A DNA stretch of 6,275 nucleotides from Candidatus Krumholzibacteriota bacterium (GTDB lineage Bacteria; Krumholzibacteriota; Krumholzibacteriia; Krumholzibacteriales; Krumholzibacteriaceae), in assembly GCA_030672805.1 (NCBI GenBank), contig DAOVFR010000155.1, forward strand, positions 1 through 6,275, written 5' to 3'. Of this stretch, positions 1 through 6,136 are shown piece by piece; position 1 is the first letter of the stretch; the number at the start of each line of letters is the position of its first letter. The notes under the pieces are model-generated. The model saw only the letters and a program-made list of their open reading frames with translations, searched no databases and was not told where the DNA came from. Position numbers and translations under genes: made by a program.

Positions 1-994
1 TGCCCTCGAGTTCACCCTGCCCCCCGGCCAGTATAACCCCTTTATTTTCAGCCAGTTCTTCGACAAAATCCTCACCCTGGCACTCGTCGGGAAGAATGAG
101 GGCCTGTACGGCCGACGATGGACGTGCCGGGAAAACATCGAGTCCGAGATGCCCCGCAGCCTTGTAAAAGGCCCCGGACGACTCCCGGTGCCTCTCCATC
201 ACATCCTCGAGACCTATCTCCTGGATTCTTCGCAGGGAATCGCGCAGGAGCAGTATCGAGTGGATTGCCGGTGTGTAGGGAGTATCACCACTCTTCCGGC
301 CCTCCTCGAACCGTTTCAGTGAGAAGTAGTACAGTTCCCGCCGGCAGGAACTGGCGAGCTTCCGTGCGCGTTCGCCCAGGCTGATAAAACTCAATCCCGC
401 CGGCGCGGCGAACGCCTTCTGGCAGGCGCCGACAACGACATCGATCTCCCAGTCGTCCATATCGATCTCTTCGACGCCGATCGATGCTATGGCATCGAGG
501 ATCACTACCGGCCGCGGCTCCGGCAGAGCACTTACGAGCTCTCCCACGGGCAGCAGCGAGCCCGTTGCCGATTCGACGTGCGTGATGGCGAGAAACTCCG
601 GCGCCAGCCTGGCGATCTGGTCCAGCACGCGGTCCACGTCCACCGCCTCTCCATCGGCAAACCTCAGTACATCGACGCTGCATCCGAAACGGTCCGCGAT
701 CTCCGCCCATCGGTCACCAAACTTGCCGCCGGAGACGACACAGACATGCGAATCCGGCCTCGTGACGTTCGCAACGGCCGCCTCCATCGCGCCCGTCCCC
801 GACGAGGTGACCAGGTAGACGGGCGAATCGCTGTTCAGCCACTCCCGGATCATCAGCTCCGTTTCGAGTACAATCTCCCTGAATGCATCGGACCTGTGGT
901 GGAGATTCGGGACCCCCTGCCATCTCGACGTATGAACATGCACCGGCCCGGGACTGATGACGATCCTGCGCTGTAACTGCCCCATCTCATCCAT
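1..994 (-). CDS. Class V PLP-dependent aminotransferase, alanine/serine-glyoxylate type (C-terminus beyond window)
   Basis: This frame reads open for 331 codons from ATG at 994-992 to the window edge and is a fold-type I, class V aminotransferase. Such cytosolic enzymes move an amino group between an amino acid (alanine, serine or aspartate) and an oxo-acid such as glyoxylate or pyruvate. Visible marks are the N-terminal SPGPVHV (14-20), HHRSDAF (32-38), the cofactor-phosphate loop SSGTGAMEA (64-72), the THVESATG strand (138-145), Asp167 in LDAIASIG that should pair with the pyridine nitrogen, and Lys193 in ACQKAFAAPAG, the expected Schiff-base lysine. The fragment stops just after GGQGELEG, so roughly the last 50 residues of a ~380-residue family, including the usual RIGHMG-like motif, lie outside. 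ATG at 985-983 is an alternative start; neither has a strong Shine-Dalgarno. It lies 49 nt after engB, behind an 18-bp palindrome, and is probably co-transcribed. The family call is firm. Substrate is unknown; phosphoserine/serine metabolism, purine catabolism and glyoxylate use are all possible. Confidence 0.9.
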   Translation of the reverse strand, partial: MDEMGQLQRRIVISPGPVHVHTSRWQGVPNLHHRSDAFREIVLETELMIREWLNSDSPVYLVTSSGTGAMEAAVANVTRPDSHVCVVSGGKFGDRWAEIADRFGCSVDVLRFADGEAVDVDRVLDQIARLAPEFLAITHVESATGSLLPVGELVSALPEPRPVVILDAIASIGVEEIDMDDWEIDVVVGACQKAFAAPAGLSFISLGERARKLASSCRRELYYFSLKRFEEGRKSGDTPYTPAIHSILLLRDSLRRIQEIGLEDVMERHRESSGAFYKAAGHLGLDVFPARPSSAVQALILPDECQGEDFVEELAENKGVILAGGQGELEG

Positions 995-1006
995 TTCCGT
1001 AGATAC

Positions 1007-1024
1007 CCACGGGCATGCCCGTGG
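1007..1024. repeat. Perfect 18-bp palindrome in the engB-aminotransferase gap
   Basis: The 18 bases CCACGGGCATGCCCGTGG read the same on both strands. In RNA this gives a 7-bp GC-rich stem with a CAUG tetraloop. It ends 12 nt before the ATG at 994. No U-run follows on the transcribed strand (the next bases are GTATCT), so it is not a classic intrinsic terminator. It could be an attenuating or RNA-processing hairpin that lowers or separates aminotransferase expression, or a dyad binding site for a dimeric protein. The symmetry is seen directly; the role is inference. Confidence 0.6.
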
Positions 1025-1043
1025 AACTCTGCCCTTCGGGTTA

Positions 1044-1682
1044 TTAGACCAGCCCCTCGATCCAGCTCCAGAGTGCGTTACGCCCTTCGCCCGTTCTTGC
1101 CGAGAAGAATGCGGCCGGAATATCGGGAGCCGCCTTATCGGTCTTTCCGCTTCCCCCGCCCGCTCCCACGTAAAGACCCACCGTAAACCCTTCGAAATGC
1201 GATCTGAATTCTCTCATCACGTGCGAGCGCGCGGACCTTCCGATCTTGTCCGCCTTCGTGAAGACGACGAGGAACGTTTTGCCGCTGTCGACGAGGTGCT
1301 GAAGCATCCTCAGGTCTTCCTTCATCGGATCATGTCTCGAATCGATCAGCAGGATGACGCCGCCGAGCATCTGCCTCGTTTCGATATAGTCGTAGATCAG
1401 TTTCTTCCACTTCCGCCTCATCCCGGCTGATATCTTCGCGTACCCGTATCCGGGCAGATCGACCAGGTAAAAGCGGTCGTTCACGAGGAAGAAGTTCACC
1501 GTCCTCGTCTTTCCCGGATCCTTGCTTATTCGGGCGAAATTCTTTCTGCCGAAAAGCGTGTTGAGCAGCGACGATTTGCCGACATTCGACCTGCCGGAGA
1601 CCGCCACCTCTACCCACGGCGCGCTTGGAAACCTCGACATGTCGAGGACCGTTCGTGCAAGTTTCAGGCTTTGAATTTTCAA
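1044..1682 (-). CDS. engB: Ribosome-assembly GTPase EngB (YsxC/YihA)
   Basis: EngB is a TRAFAC-class GTPase that binds the maturing 50S subunit and is usually essential. All G motifs are present in this 212-residue protein: G1 GRSNVGKS (30-37), the G2 region PGKTRTVNFF with Thr61, G3 DLPGYG (75-80), G4 TKAD (142-145) and G5 SARTGEG (194-200). The DLPGYGYAK stretch is diagnostic of EngB rather than Era or Der. A glycine-rich stretch at about 169-186 (VGAGGGSGK core) between G4 and G5 looks longer than in short homologues. The best start is TTG at 1682-1680: an in-frame stop lies at 1703-1701, no ATG or GTG lies between, and the first internal Met (residue 15) would cut into the conserved N-terminal region. 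No clear Shine-Dalgarno is present; the start sits 14 nt after the lon stop, so translational coupling to lon is likely. Family assignment is very secure; the exact start is less so. Confidence 0.96.
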   Translation of the reverse strand: MKIQSLKLARTVLDMSRFPSAPWVEVAVSGRSNVGKSSLLNTLFGRKNFARISKDPGKTRTVNFFLVNDRFYLVDLPGYGYAKISAGMRRKWKKLIYDYIETRQMLGGVILLIDSRHDPMKEDLRMLQHLVDSGKTFLVVFTKADKIGRSARSHVMREFRSHFEGFTVGLYVGAGGGSGKTDKAAPDIPAAFFSARTGEGRNALWSWIEGLV

Positions 1683-1696
1683 AATATGGAAATGAC

Positions 1697-4108
1697 TCAG
1701 TTAGCAGGTTTCTGCACACCTTCTCCGAAAAAGCCGCCGACCCTGCGGCGCCGTTCGACGCCCCAGTCGAGTTTCTTCGTCAGGACGTGTACAAGAACCT
1801 CATCCATGGAACCTACGATGACGATCTTCAAATTCTTCCTGACCTCTTCGGGAAGCTCCTTTATATTCTTCTCGTTCCCCCTCGGCAGGAGAAGCTTCCT
1901 GACGCCTGCGCGCAGAGCCGCCACCGACTTCTCATTTATGCCCCCTATCGGCAGGATCTTGCCACGCAGCGTCACCTCACCGGTCATCGCCACGTCCCGC
2001 CGCACGGGAATATCGAACAGTGCCGAGATCAGCGCCGTGGAAATGGCCACACCGGCACTCGGCCCGTCCTTCGGTATCGCCCCCTCGGGCACGTGCACGT
2101 GTATGTCGATCGTCGAGAGGAAATCGTTCGGCAGCGGCAGAAGCATGCACTTGTTCCTCGCGTAGCTCAATGCGATCTTTGCCGACTCCTGCATCACGTC
2201 GCCGAGCTGTCCCGTCAGGATCAATTCACCCTTTCCAGGCATGAGCGTGACCTCTATGTTCAGGATCTCCCCTCCCGCCTCGGTCCAGGCCAGACCAGTC
2301 GCCATGCCCGTGGACTGTGGCTCGTCGATCTCGCTCTCGGAGAATTTCGGGACGCCGAGATATATCGAAAGGTTCTTCTTCGTGATCCTGACCACATGGT
2401 CCTTCTTTGTGCTCATCGCAAGCTTTTTGGCCACCTTGCGGCAGATCGACGCGATCTCGCGTTCGAGGTTTCTTACACCGGATTCCCGCGTGTAGCGCTG
2501 GATCATCTCTGTCAGCGTCGCCGTGGAGATCTTGAACTTGTCAGGGTCGAAACCGTGCTGTTTCATCTGCTTCGGCAGGAGAAACCTCTGTGCGATCGCG
2601 ATCTTCTCGTGGAGCAGGTAGCCGGGGAGCCTGATGATTTCCATACGGTCCTTGAGCGCCGGCGGTATCGTGTAGATTACGTTTGCCGTCGTGATGAACA
2701 TCACTTCGCTCACGTCGAAGTCAACCTCGAGATAGTTATCGCTGAAATGCTTGTTCTGTTCCGGGTCGAGGACCTCGAGGAGCGCCGATGCGGGGTCCCC
2801 ACGGAAATCGGAGCTCAGCTTGTCGATTTCGTCGAGCAGGAAGACCGGATTCCTCGTTCCCGCCTTGCGGAGCATCTGGATGATCCTGCCGGGGATCGAG
2901 CCGATGTATGTGCGCCGGTGCCCCCTGATCTCGGCCTCGTCCCGCGTGCCGCCGAGTGAGACCCTGACAAATTTTCTACCTATCGCATCGGCGATCGAAC
3001 GCCCCAGCGACGTCTTCCCCACACCCGGAGGACCGACGAAACAGATAATCGGTCCTTTCAGGTTGCCGGTGAGCTTTACGACGGAGAGGAACTCGAGAAC
3101 CCGCTCCTTGACCTTCTCCAGACCATAGTGATCGGCATCGAGCTTCTTCATCACCTGCTCGATATCCAGGTTGTCCTTCGTCCTCTTATACCATGGAAGG
3201 GAGGTGAGGGTGTCGATGTAATTCCTGACGACGGTCGCCTCCGGCGCCATGGGAGACATCATTCGCAGACGCTCGAGCTCGCGGTAGACGACCTTTTTAG
3301 CCTCCTTGCTCATCCGGGCCTTCCGGATCTTACGCCTCATTTCGCGATACTCATCGAACTCGTCCGACTGGCCGAGCTCCCGTTTGATAGCTTTAATCTT
3401 CTCGTGGAGGAATATCTCCCGCTGGCTCTTCTGAACCTGGTTCGATACCTTCTCGTCCAGATCCTTCTCGACTTTCAGTATCTGCAGTTCCTCGTCGAGG
3501 ATGCGGCTCAGCATTATCAGCCGCTCCTCGAGATCCAGTGTCTCGAGAAGCTCCTGTTTCACTTCGTTGCGGATGATCAGGTGAGCGGCGACCGTATCCG
3601 CAAGACTCGACCTGTCCTCGATTGATTGAAGCGAGATGAGAACCTCGTTCGGAACACGATGGTTCATCCTCACGTAGTCATTGAAGAACGATTCAACCCG
3701 TCTTGACAGGGCCTCGGTCTCCCGTGTGTTCCGGTCGATCGTCTCGAGGGGCTGCACGCGCGCCGCCAGGAAATTATCCATCTCGATATACTCTTGAATG
3801 AGCACCCGCGTCTCCCCCTCGAGCACGATCTTTATCGTCCCATCGGGCAGGCGCAGGAAAAGGCCGATCTTGGCCAACGTGCCGACCCTGTAAAGGTTCT
3901 CGGACGTGGGATCGTCAACTGCCGGGTCTCTCTGGGTTACCACGAGAAGAATCTTGTCGGTCTCGATAGAGCGCTCGACGGCGTTAACCGACGGCTGGCG
4001 TCCCACCAGGATCCCCGTCGTCATCGACGGAAAGATGACAACGTCCCTCAATGGCACGAGCGGATACGCGAAATCCGGTTCATCCATGTCTTCATGCAGC
4101 ATTCCCAT
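1697..4108 (-). CDS. lon: ATP-dependent protease Lon (LonA type)
   Basis: This soluble hexameric AAA+ serine protease degrades misfolded proteins and selected regulators. The 803-residue length is normal for LonA. In order: N-terminal substrate-binding domain (about 14-210, starting YPLVPLRDVVIFP), a coiled-coil linker (about 210-290), AAA+ module with Walker A GPPGVGKT (359-366), Walker B FLLDEID (423-429), sensor-1 TTAN (473-476), a likely arginine finger in KDRME (Arg488) and sensor-2 region GVRNLER (544-550), then the protease domain with Ser684 in KDGPSAG and Lys727 in GGINEK, the Ser-Lys dyad. No transmembrane segment is seen, which excludes LonB. The residue two before the dyad lysine is Asn where many homologues have Lys; the dyad is intact. 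It starts 40 nt after clpX. GGAGG at 4116-4112 is only 3 nt from this ATG but 9 nt from the in-frame ATG at 4102-4100, so an 801-residue start at Met3 is equally or more likely. Confidence 0.98.
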   Translation of the reverse strand: MGMLHEDMDEPDFAYPLVPLRDVVIFPSMTTGILVGRQPSVNAVERSIETDKILLVVTQRDPAVDDPTSENLYRVGTLAKIGLFLRLPDGTIKIVLEGETRVLIQEYIEMDNFLAARVQPLETIDRNTRETEALSRRVESFFNDYVRMNHRVPNEVLISLQSIEDRSSLADTVAAHLIIRNEVKQELLETLDLEERLIMLSRILDEELQILKVEKDLDEKVSNQVQKSQREIFLHEKIKAIKRELGQSDEFDEYREMRRKIRKARMSKEAKKVVYRELERLRMMSPMAPEATVVRNYIDTLTSLPWYKRTKDNLDIEQVMKKLDADHYGLEKVKERVLEFLSVVKLTGNLKGPIICFVGPPGVGKTSLGRSIADAIGRKFVRVSLGGTRDEAEIRGHRRTYIGSIPGRIIQMLRKAGTRNPVFLLDEIDKLSSDFRGDPASALLEVLDPEQNKHFSDNYLEVDFDVSEVMFITTANVIYTIPPALKDRMEIIRLPGYLLHEKIAIAQRFLLPKQMKQHGFDPDKFKISTATLTEMIQRYTRESGVRNLEREIASICRKVAKKLAMSTKKDHVVRITKKNLSIYLGVPKFSESEIDEPQSTGMATGLAWTEAGGEILNIEVTLMPGKGELILTGQLGDVMQESAKIALSYARNKCMLLPLPNDFLSTIDIHVHVPEGAIPKDGPSAGVAISTALISALFDIPVRRDVAMTGEVTLRGKILPIGGINEKSVAALRAGVRKLLLPRGNEKNIKELPEEVRKNLKIVIVGSMDEVLVHVLTKKLDWGVERRRRVGGFFGEGVQKPAN

Positions 4109-4111
4109 GTC

Positions 4112-4116
4112 CCTCC
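4112..4116 (-). promoter_or_regulatory. Ribosome binding site of lon
   Basis: GGAGG on the minus strand, within GGTGGAGGGAC. It lies 3 nt before the ATG at 4108 and 9 nt before the in-frame ATG at 4102. The spacing favours the second ATG as the true lon start. Confidence 0.7.
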
Positions 4117-4126
4117 ACCGTGTTTT

Positions 4127-4146
4127 CCGATGAACATTTCATCCGG
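4127..4146 (-). repeat. Small inverted repeat in the clpX-lon gap
   Basis: On the transcribed strand GATGAA and TTCATC are complementary around an ATG loop, and flanking CC/GG can extend the stem past a one-base bulge. It begins just after the clpX stop and ends 10 nt before the lon GGAGG. There is no following U-run, so it is not an intrinsic terminator. It might protect or process the clpX 3' end, or be chance. Confidence 0.3.
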
Positions 4147-4148
4147 CT

Positions 4149-5402
4149 CTACTGGGCCCTCTGTCTCTTTTCGTTTTCGAGAATAATCCTGGGTTCGTCC
4201 CTGTTTATTATCGTTTCCTCATTGATGAGGATCTTCCGCACGTTGGGCCGTGACGGTATCTCGTACATGATGTGGAGAACCGTTTCCTCGAGAATGGCCC
4301 GCAGCCCTCTCGCACCGGTCTTGCGCTCCTTCGCAAGCTTCGCGATGGCTTGCAGTGCGCCTGGTGTGAATTCGAGCTCGGCATCTTCCATCTCGAAGAG
4401 CTTCTTGTACTGCTTGACCAGCGCGTTCTTCGGCTTGAGCATTATATCGATCAGCGCGTTCACTTCGAGGTCGTGGAGCGGCGCGACGATCGGCAGCCGC
4501 CCGACGAGCTCGGGAATCAGACCGTACTTGATAAGATCCTCCGGCTGTACTCGATTGAGCAGCTCGTTCAGCTCCTTCTTGAAATTCGGCCCGCGGTCGG
4601 TGCCGAAACCAACCACCTTGTGGCCGATACGCCGTTCAACTATCTCTTCGAGCCCCTGGAAGGCGCCGCCGCAGACAAAGAGGATATTCCTCGTGTCGAC
4701 CTCGATGAACTTCTGCTGCGGGTGCTTCCTGCCGCCCTGCGGGGGTACATTGGCAATGGTTCCTTCGAGGATCTTGAGCAGTGCCTGCTGAACACCTTCA
4801 CCCGAGACATCCCTCGTGATGGAGGGATTCTCGCTCTTGCGGGCGATCTTGTCGATCTCGTCGATATAGATGATTCCACGCTCGGTGGCGGGCAGGTTAT
4901 AATCGGCGCTCTGCAGGAGCCGCACCAGTATGTTCTCCACGTCCTCACCGACGTAGCCGGCCTCGGTCAGGCTCGTCGCATCGGCGATGGCGAATGGCAC
5001 CTTGAGGAACCTGGCCAGCGTCTGCGCGAGAAGGGTCTTTCCGACGCCGGTCGGCCCTATAAGGAGAATGTTGCTCTTCTCGATCTCGACGTCGTCAGCG
5101 CTGCGCTCGTGCCTGATCCGCTTGTAGTGATTGTAAACGGCAACCGCCAGCGTTATCTTGGCATTTTCCTGACCGATGACATAGTTGTCGAGGTTCGACT
5201 TTATCTCCTTCGGCTTCGGGAAATGCTCCATGTCGTAGAGCATCGTCCCGGCCATCTCCTCCTCGAGTATGTCGTTACAGAGGCGTATGCACTCGTTGCA
5301 GATGTACACGGACGGGCCCGAGACAAGCTTGGCTACCTCATCCTGTCCCCTTCCGCAGAACGAACACTTGATCGCCCGTGGCGACTGTGCTTTTTTCTTC
5401 AT
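4149..5402 (-). CDS. clpX: ClpX, ATP-dependent unfoldase subunit of ClpXP
   Basis: ClpX forms a cytosolic AAA+ hexamer that recognises degrons, unfolds substrates and threads them into ClpP. The 417 residues match the family. Seen in order: N-terminal zinc-binding domain with Cys13, Cys16, Cys35 and Cys38 for substrate and adaptor recognition; Walker A GPTGVGKT (116-123); pore-1 loop GYVGED (149-154); Walker B IYIDEID (178-184); the RKH loop (225-227); a ClpP-docking loop; arginine finger Arg302 in ELVGRLP; and sensor-2 GARGLR (363-368) with Arg365. The docking tripeptide is VGF (264-266) where the usual motif is IGF, a conservative change that should still fit the ClpP pocket. A charged segment (about 98-109, SADDVEIEK) precedes the first AAA strand. 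Start is ATG at 5402-5400; AAGGGGG lies 11 nt upstream, a rather long spacing. It follows clpP by an 87-nt AT-rich gap with a possible promoter, so it may be partly uncoupled from clpP. Confidence 0.98.
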   Translation of the reverse strand: MKKKAQSPRAIKCSFCGRGQDEVAKLVSGPSVYICNECIRLCNDILEEEMAGTMLYDMEHFPKPKEIKSNLDNYVIGQENAKITLAVAVYNHYKRIRHERSADDVEIEKSNILLIGPTGVGKTLLAQTLARFLKVPFAIADATSLTEAGYVGEDVENILVRLLQSADYNLPATERGIIYIDEIDKIARKSENPSITRDVSGEGVQQALLKILEGTIANVPPQGGRKHPQQKFIEVDTRNILFVCGGAFQGLEEIVERRIGHKVVGFGTDRGPNFKKELNELLNRVQPEDLIKYGLIPELVGRLPIVAPLHDLEVNALIDIMLKPKNALVKQYKKLFEMEDAELEFTPGALQAIAKLAKERKTGARGLRAILEETVLHIMYEIPSRPNVRKILINEETIINRDEPRIILENEKRQRAQ

Positions 5403-5437
5403 ATCGCCGTGCGCCCCCTTTATCGAGAATCTATATA

Positions 5438-5443
5438 ATTATA
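5438..5443 (-). promoter_or_regulatory. Candidate -10 box for an internal clpX-lon-engB promoter
   Basis: A perfect TATAAT reads on the minus strand in the AT-rich clpP-clpX gap and would start transcripts near 5431, giving a leader of about 28 nt that keeps the clpX ribosome binding site. No good -35 hexamer is visible at 16-18 bp; TTATGA at 19 bp matches only three of six, and there is no TG extension. The AT-richness of the gap raises the chance of a random match. Confidence 0.4.
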
Positions 5444-5457
5444 CTATCTTTACCTGC

Positions 5458-5473
5458 AAAAATCATAATTTTT
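5458..5473. repeat. A/T inverted repeat in the clpP-clpX gap
   Basis: AAAAAT and ATTTTT flank a 4-base spacer, giving a 6-bp all-A/T stem. The transcribed strand carries A-rich sequence before it and ATTTTTGC at its 3' side. The stem is too weak for a standard intrinsic terminator. It lies just upstream of the candidate -10 box, where an AT-rich element could act as an UP-like or operator element. Confidence 0.35.
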
Positions 5474-5497
5474 CGTTATTTTCTTTTCGTTATTTTC
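5470..5497. repeat. Exact 14-bp tandem duplication spanning the clpP stop codon
   Basis: On the minus strand GAAAATAACGAAAA occurs twice with no spacer and no mismatch (5497-5484 and 5483-5470). The first copy contains the last clpP lysine codon and TAA stop; the second begins just after and carries a second TAA in another frame. It looks like a replication-slippage duplication of the clpP end. The repeat is seen directly; any function is unknown. Confidence 0.8.
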
Positions 5498-6110
5498 TCG
5501 CCTCTCCCTTCGATGTCAGGATATTGTCGATGATCCCGTAATCCTTCGCCTCATCGGCCGACATGAAGTGGTCGCGGTCTGTATCCTTCGATATCCTCTT
5601 GAGGGTCTGCTTTGTATGCTTGGCAAAGATCTGGTTGAGCTTCTCCCTGAGCTTGAGGATCTCATTCGTGTAGATCTCGAGTGTGCTCGCCTGCCCCTGC
5701 GAACCCCCCGACGGCTGGTGTATCATGACGCGGGCATGAGGCAGCGCCAGGCGCTTGCCCGCCGTACCGGAGGCGAGCAGGAGCGCCGCCATGCTGGCAG
5801 CCTGACCCATGCATATAGTCGATACGTTGCACGCGATGATCTGCATCGTGTCGTAGATCGCGAGACCCGACGAGACGACGCCACCCGGGCTATTGATATA
5901 CATCGATATATCGCGCTCGGGATCCTCCGCCTCCAGAAAGAGCATCTGGGCGATGACCGAGTTGGCAAGCGTATCCTCTATGGTCGTACCGATGAAAATG
6001 ATCCGGTCCTTGAGCAGTCTCGAATAGATATCGTACGCCCGCTCCTCACGCCCTTTCGTCTCGATCACGTAAGGAATGGGTATGTATGCCGATCTTATCG
6101 TATCTCCCAT
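5490..6110 (-). CDS. clpP: ClpP, ATP-dependent Clp protease proteolytic subunit
   Basis: ClpP is the serine peptidase that forms a two-ring tetradecamer and degrades polypeptides fed by ClpX. The 206 residues equal the usual length. The catalytic triad is Ser106 in GQAASMAA, His131 in MIHQPSGG and Asp180 in DTDRDHF; the spacings of 25 and 49 residues match E. coli ClpP exactly. The substrate-binding glycine strand is SPGGVVSSG (74-82), and the N-terminal segment IPIPYVIE (10-17) corresponds to the short propeptide and axial-loop region. Start is ATG at 6110-6108, preceded by AGGAG at 8 nt spacing. It lies 26 nt after tig, so the two are almost certainly co-transcribed. The single canonical copy next to clpX indicates a ClpXP complex. 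The stop codon lies inside a 14-bp tandem repeat; the last residues (KGEARK) are poorly conserved in the family, so the repeat probably does not affect activity. Confidence 0.99.
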   Translation of the reverse strand: MGDTIRSAYIPIPYVIETKGREERAYDIYSRLLKDRIIFIGTTIEDTLANSVIAQMLFLEAEDPERDISMYINSPGGVVSSGLAIYDTMQIIACNVSTICMGQAASMAALLLASGTAGKRLALPHARVMIHQPSGGSQGQASTLEIYTNEILKLREKLNQIFAKHTKQTLKRISKDTDRDHFMSADEAKDYGIIDNILTSKGEARK

Positions 6111-6118
6111 GACGTCCT

Positions 6119-6123
6119 CTCCT
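6119..6123 (-). promoter_or_regulatory. Ribosome binding site of clpP
   Basis: AGGAG on the minus strand, within CAGGAGAGGAC, lies 8 nt before the clpP ATG. It is a strong, well-spaced Shine-Dalgarno in the 26-nt tig-clpP gap and supports the chosen clpP start. Confidence 0.8.
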
Positions 6124-6136
6124 GTATAAGCGACCG

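Noticed and set aside
722..727. Loss of the usual Lys two residues before the Lon dyad lysine (GGINEK)
   Set aside because: The catalytic lysine itself is present and the following residues fit the family; the Asn is a tolerated variation and not evidence for an inactive protease. The positions given here are Lon residue numbers.
285..923. Minus-strand open frames at 285-710 and 714-923
   Set aside because: They are in a different frame from the continuous aminotransferase reading frame that covers the same DNA with conserved cofactor-binding motifs. The aminotransferase is not frameshifted; it is open for 331 codons.
1031..1040. Tiny CCCGAAGGG hairpin just after the engB stop as a terminator
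   Set aside because: The stem is only about 3-4 bp and no U-run follows, so it cannot be called an intrinsic terminator.
1625..2959. 444-codon open frame on the plus strand opposite lon
   Set aside because: It is antisense to a lon gene with every catalytic motif intact, its translation is low-complexity and rich in Arg, His, Asp and Leu, and it has no recognisable domain. It is a shadow produced by GC-rich codon bias.
4272..5438. 388-codon open frame on the plus strand opposite clpX
   Set aside because: It is fully antisense to a complete clpX, with repetitive Leu/Glu/Val/Asp composition and no motif. The CTC-GAG codon-pair bias of the minus strand favours such open antisense frames.
5403..6136. 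CIRCE-type or other heat-shock operator for the clp genes
   Set aside because: Neither gap (tig-clpP, clpP-clpX) shows the TTAGCACTC-N9-GAGTGCTAA dyad or a clear alternative heat-shock promoter. The main promoter is probably upstream of tig, outside the window.
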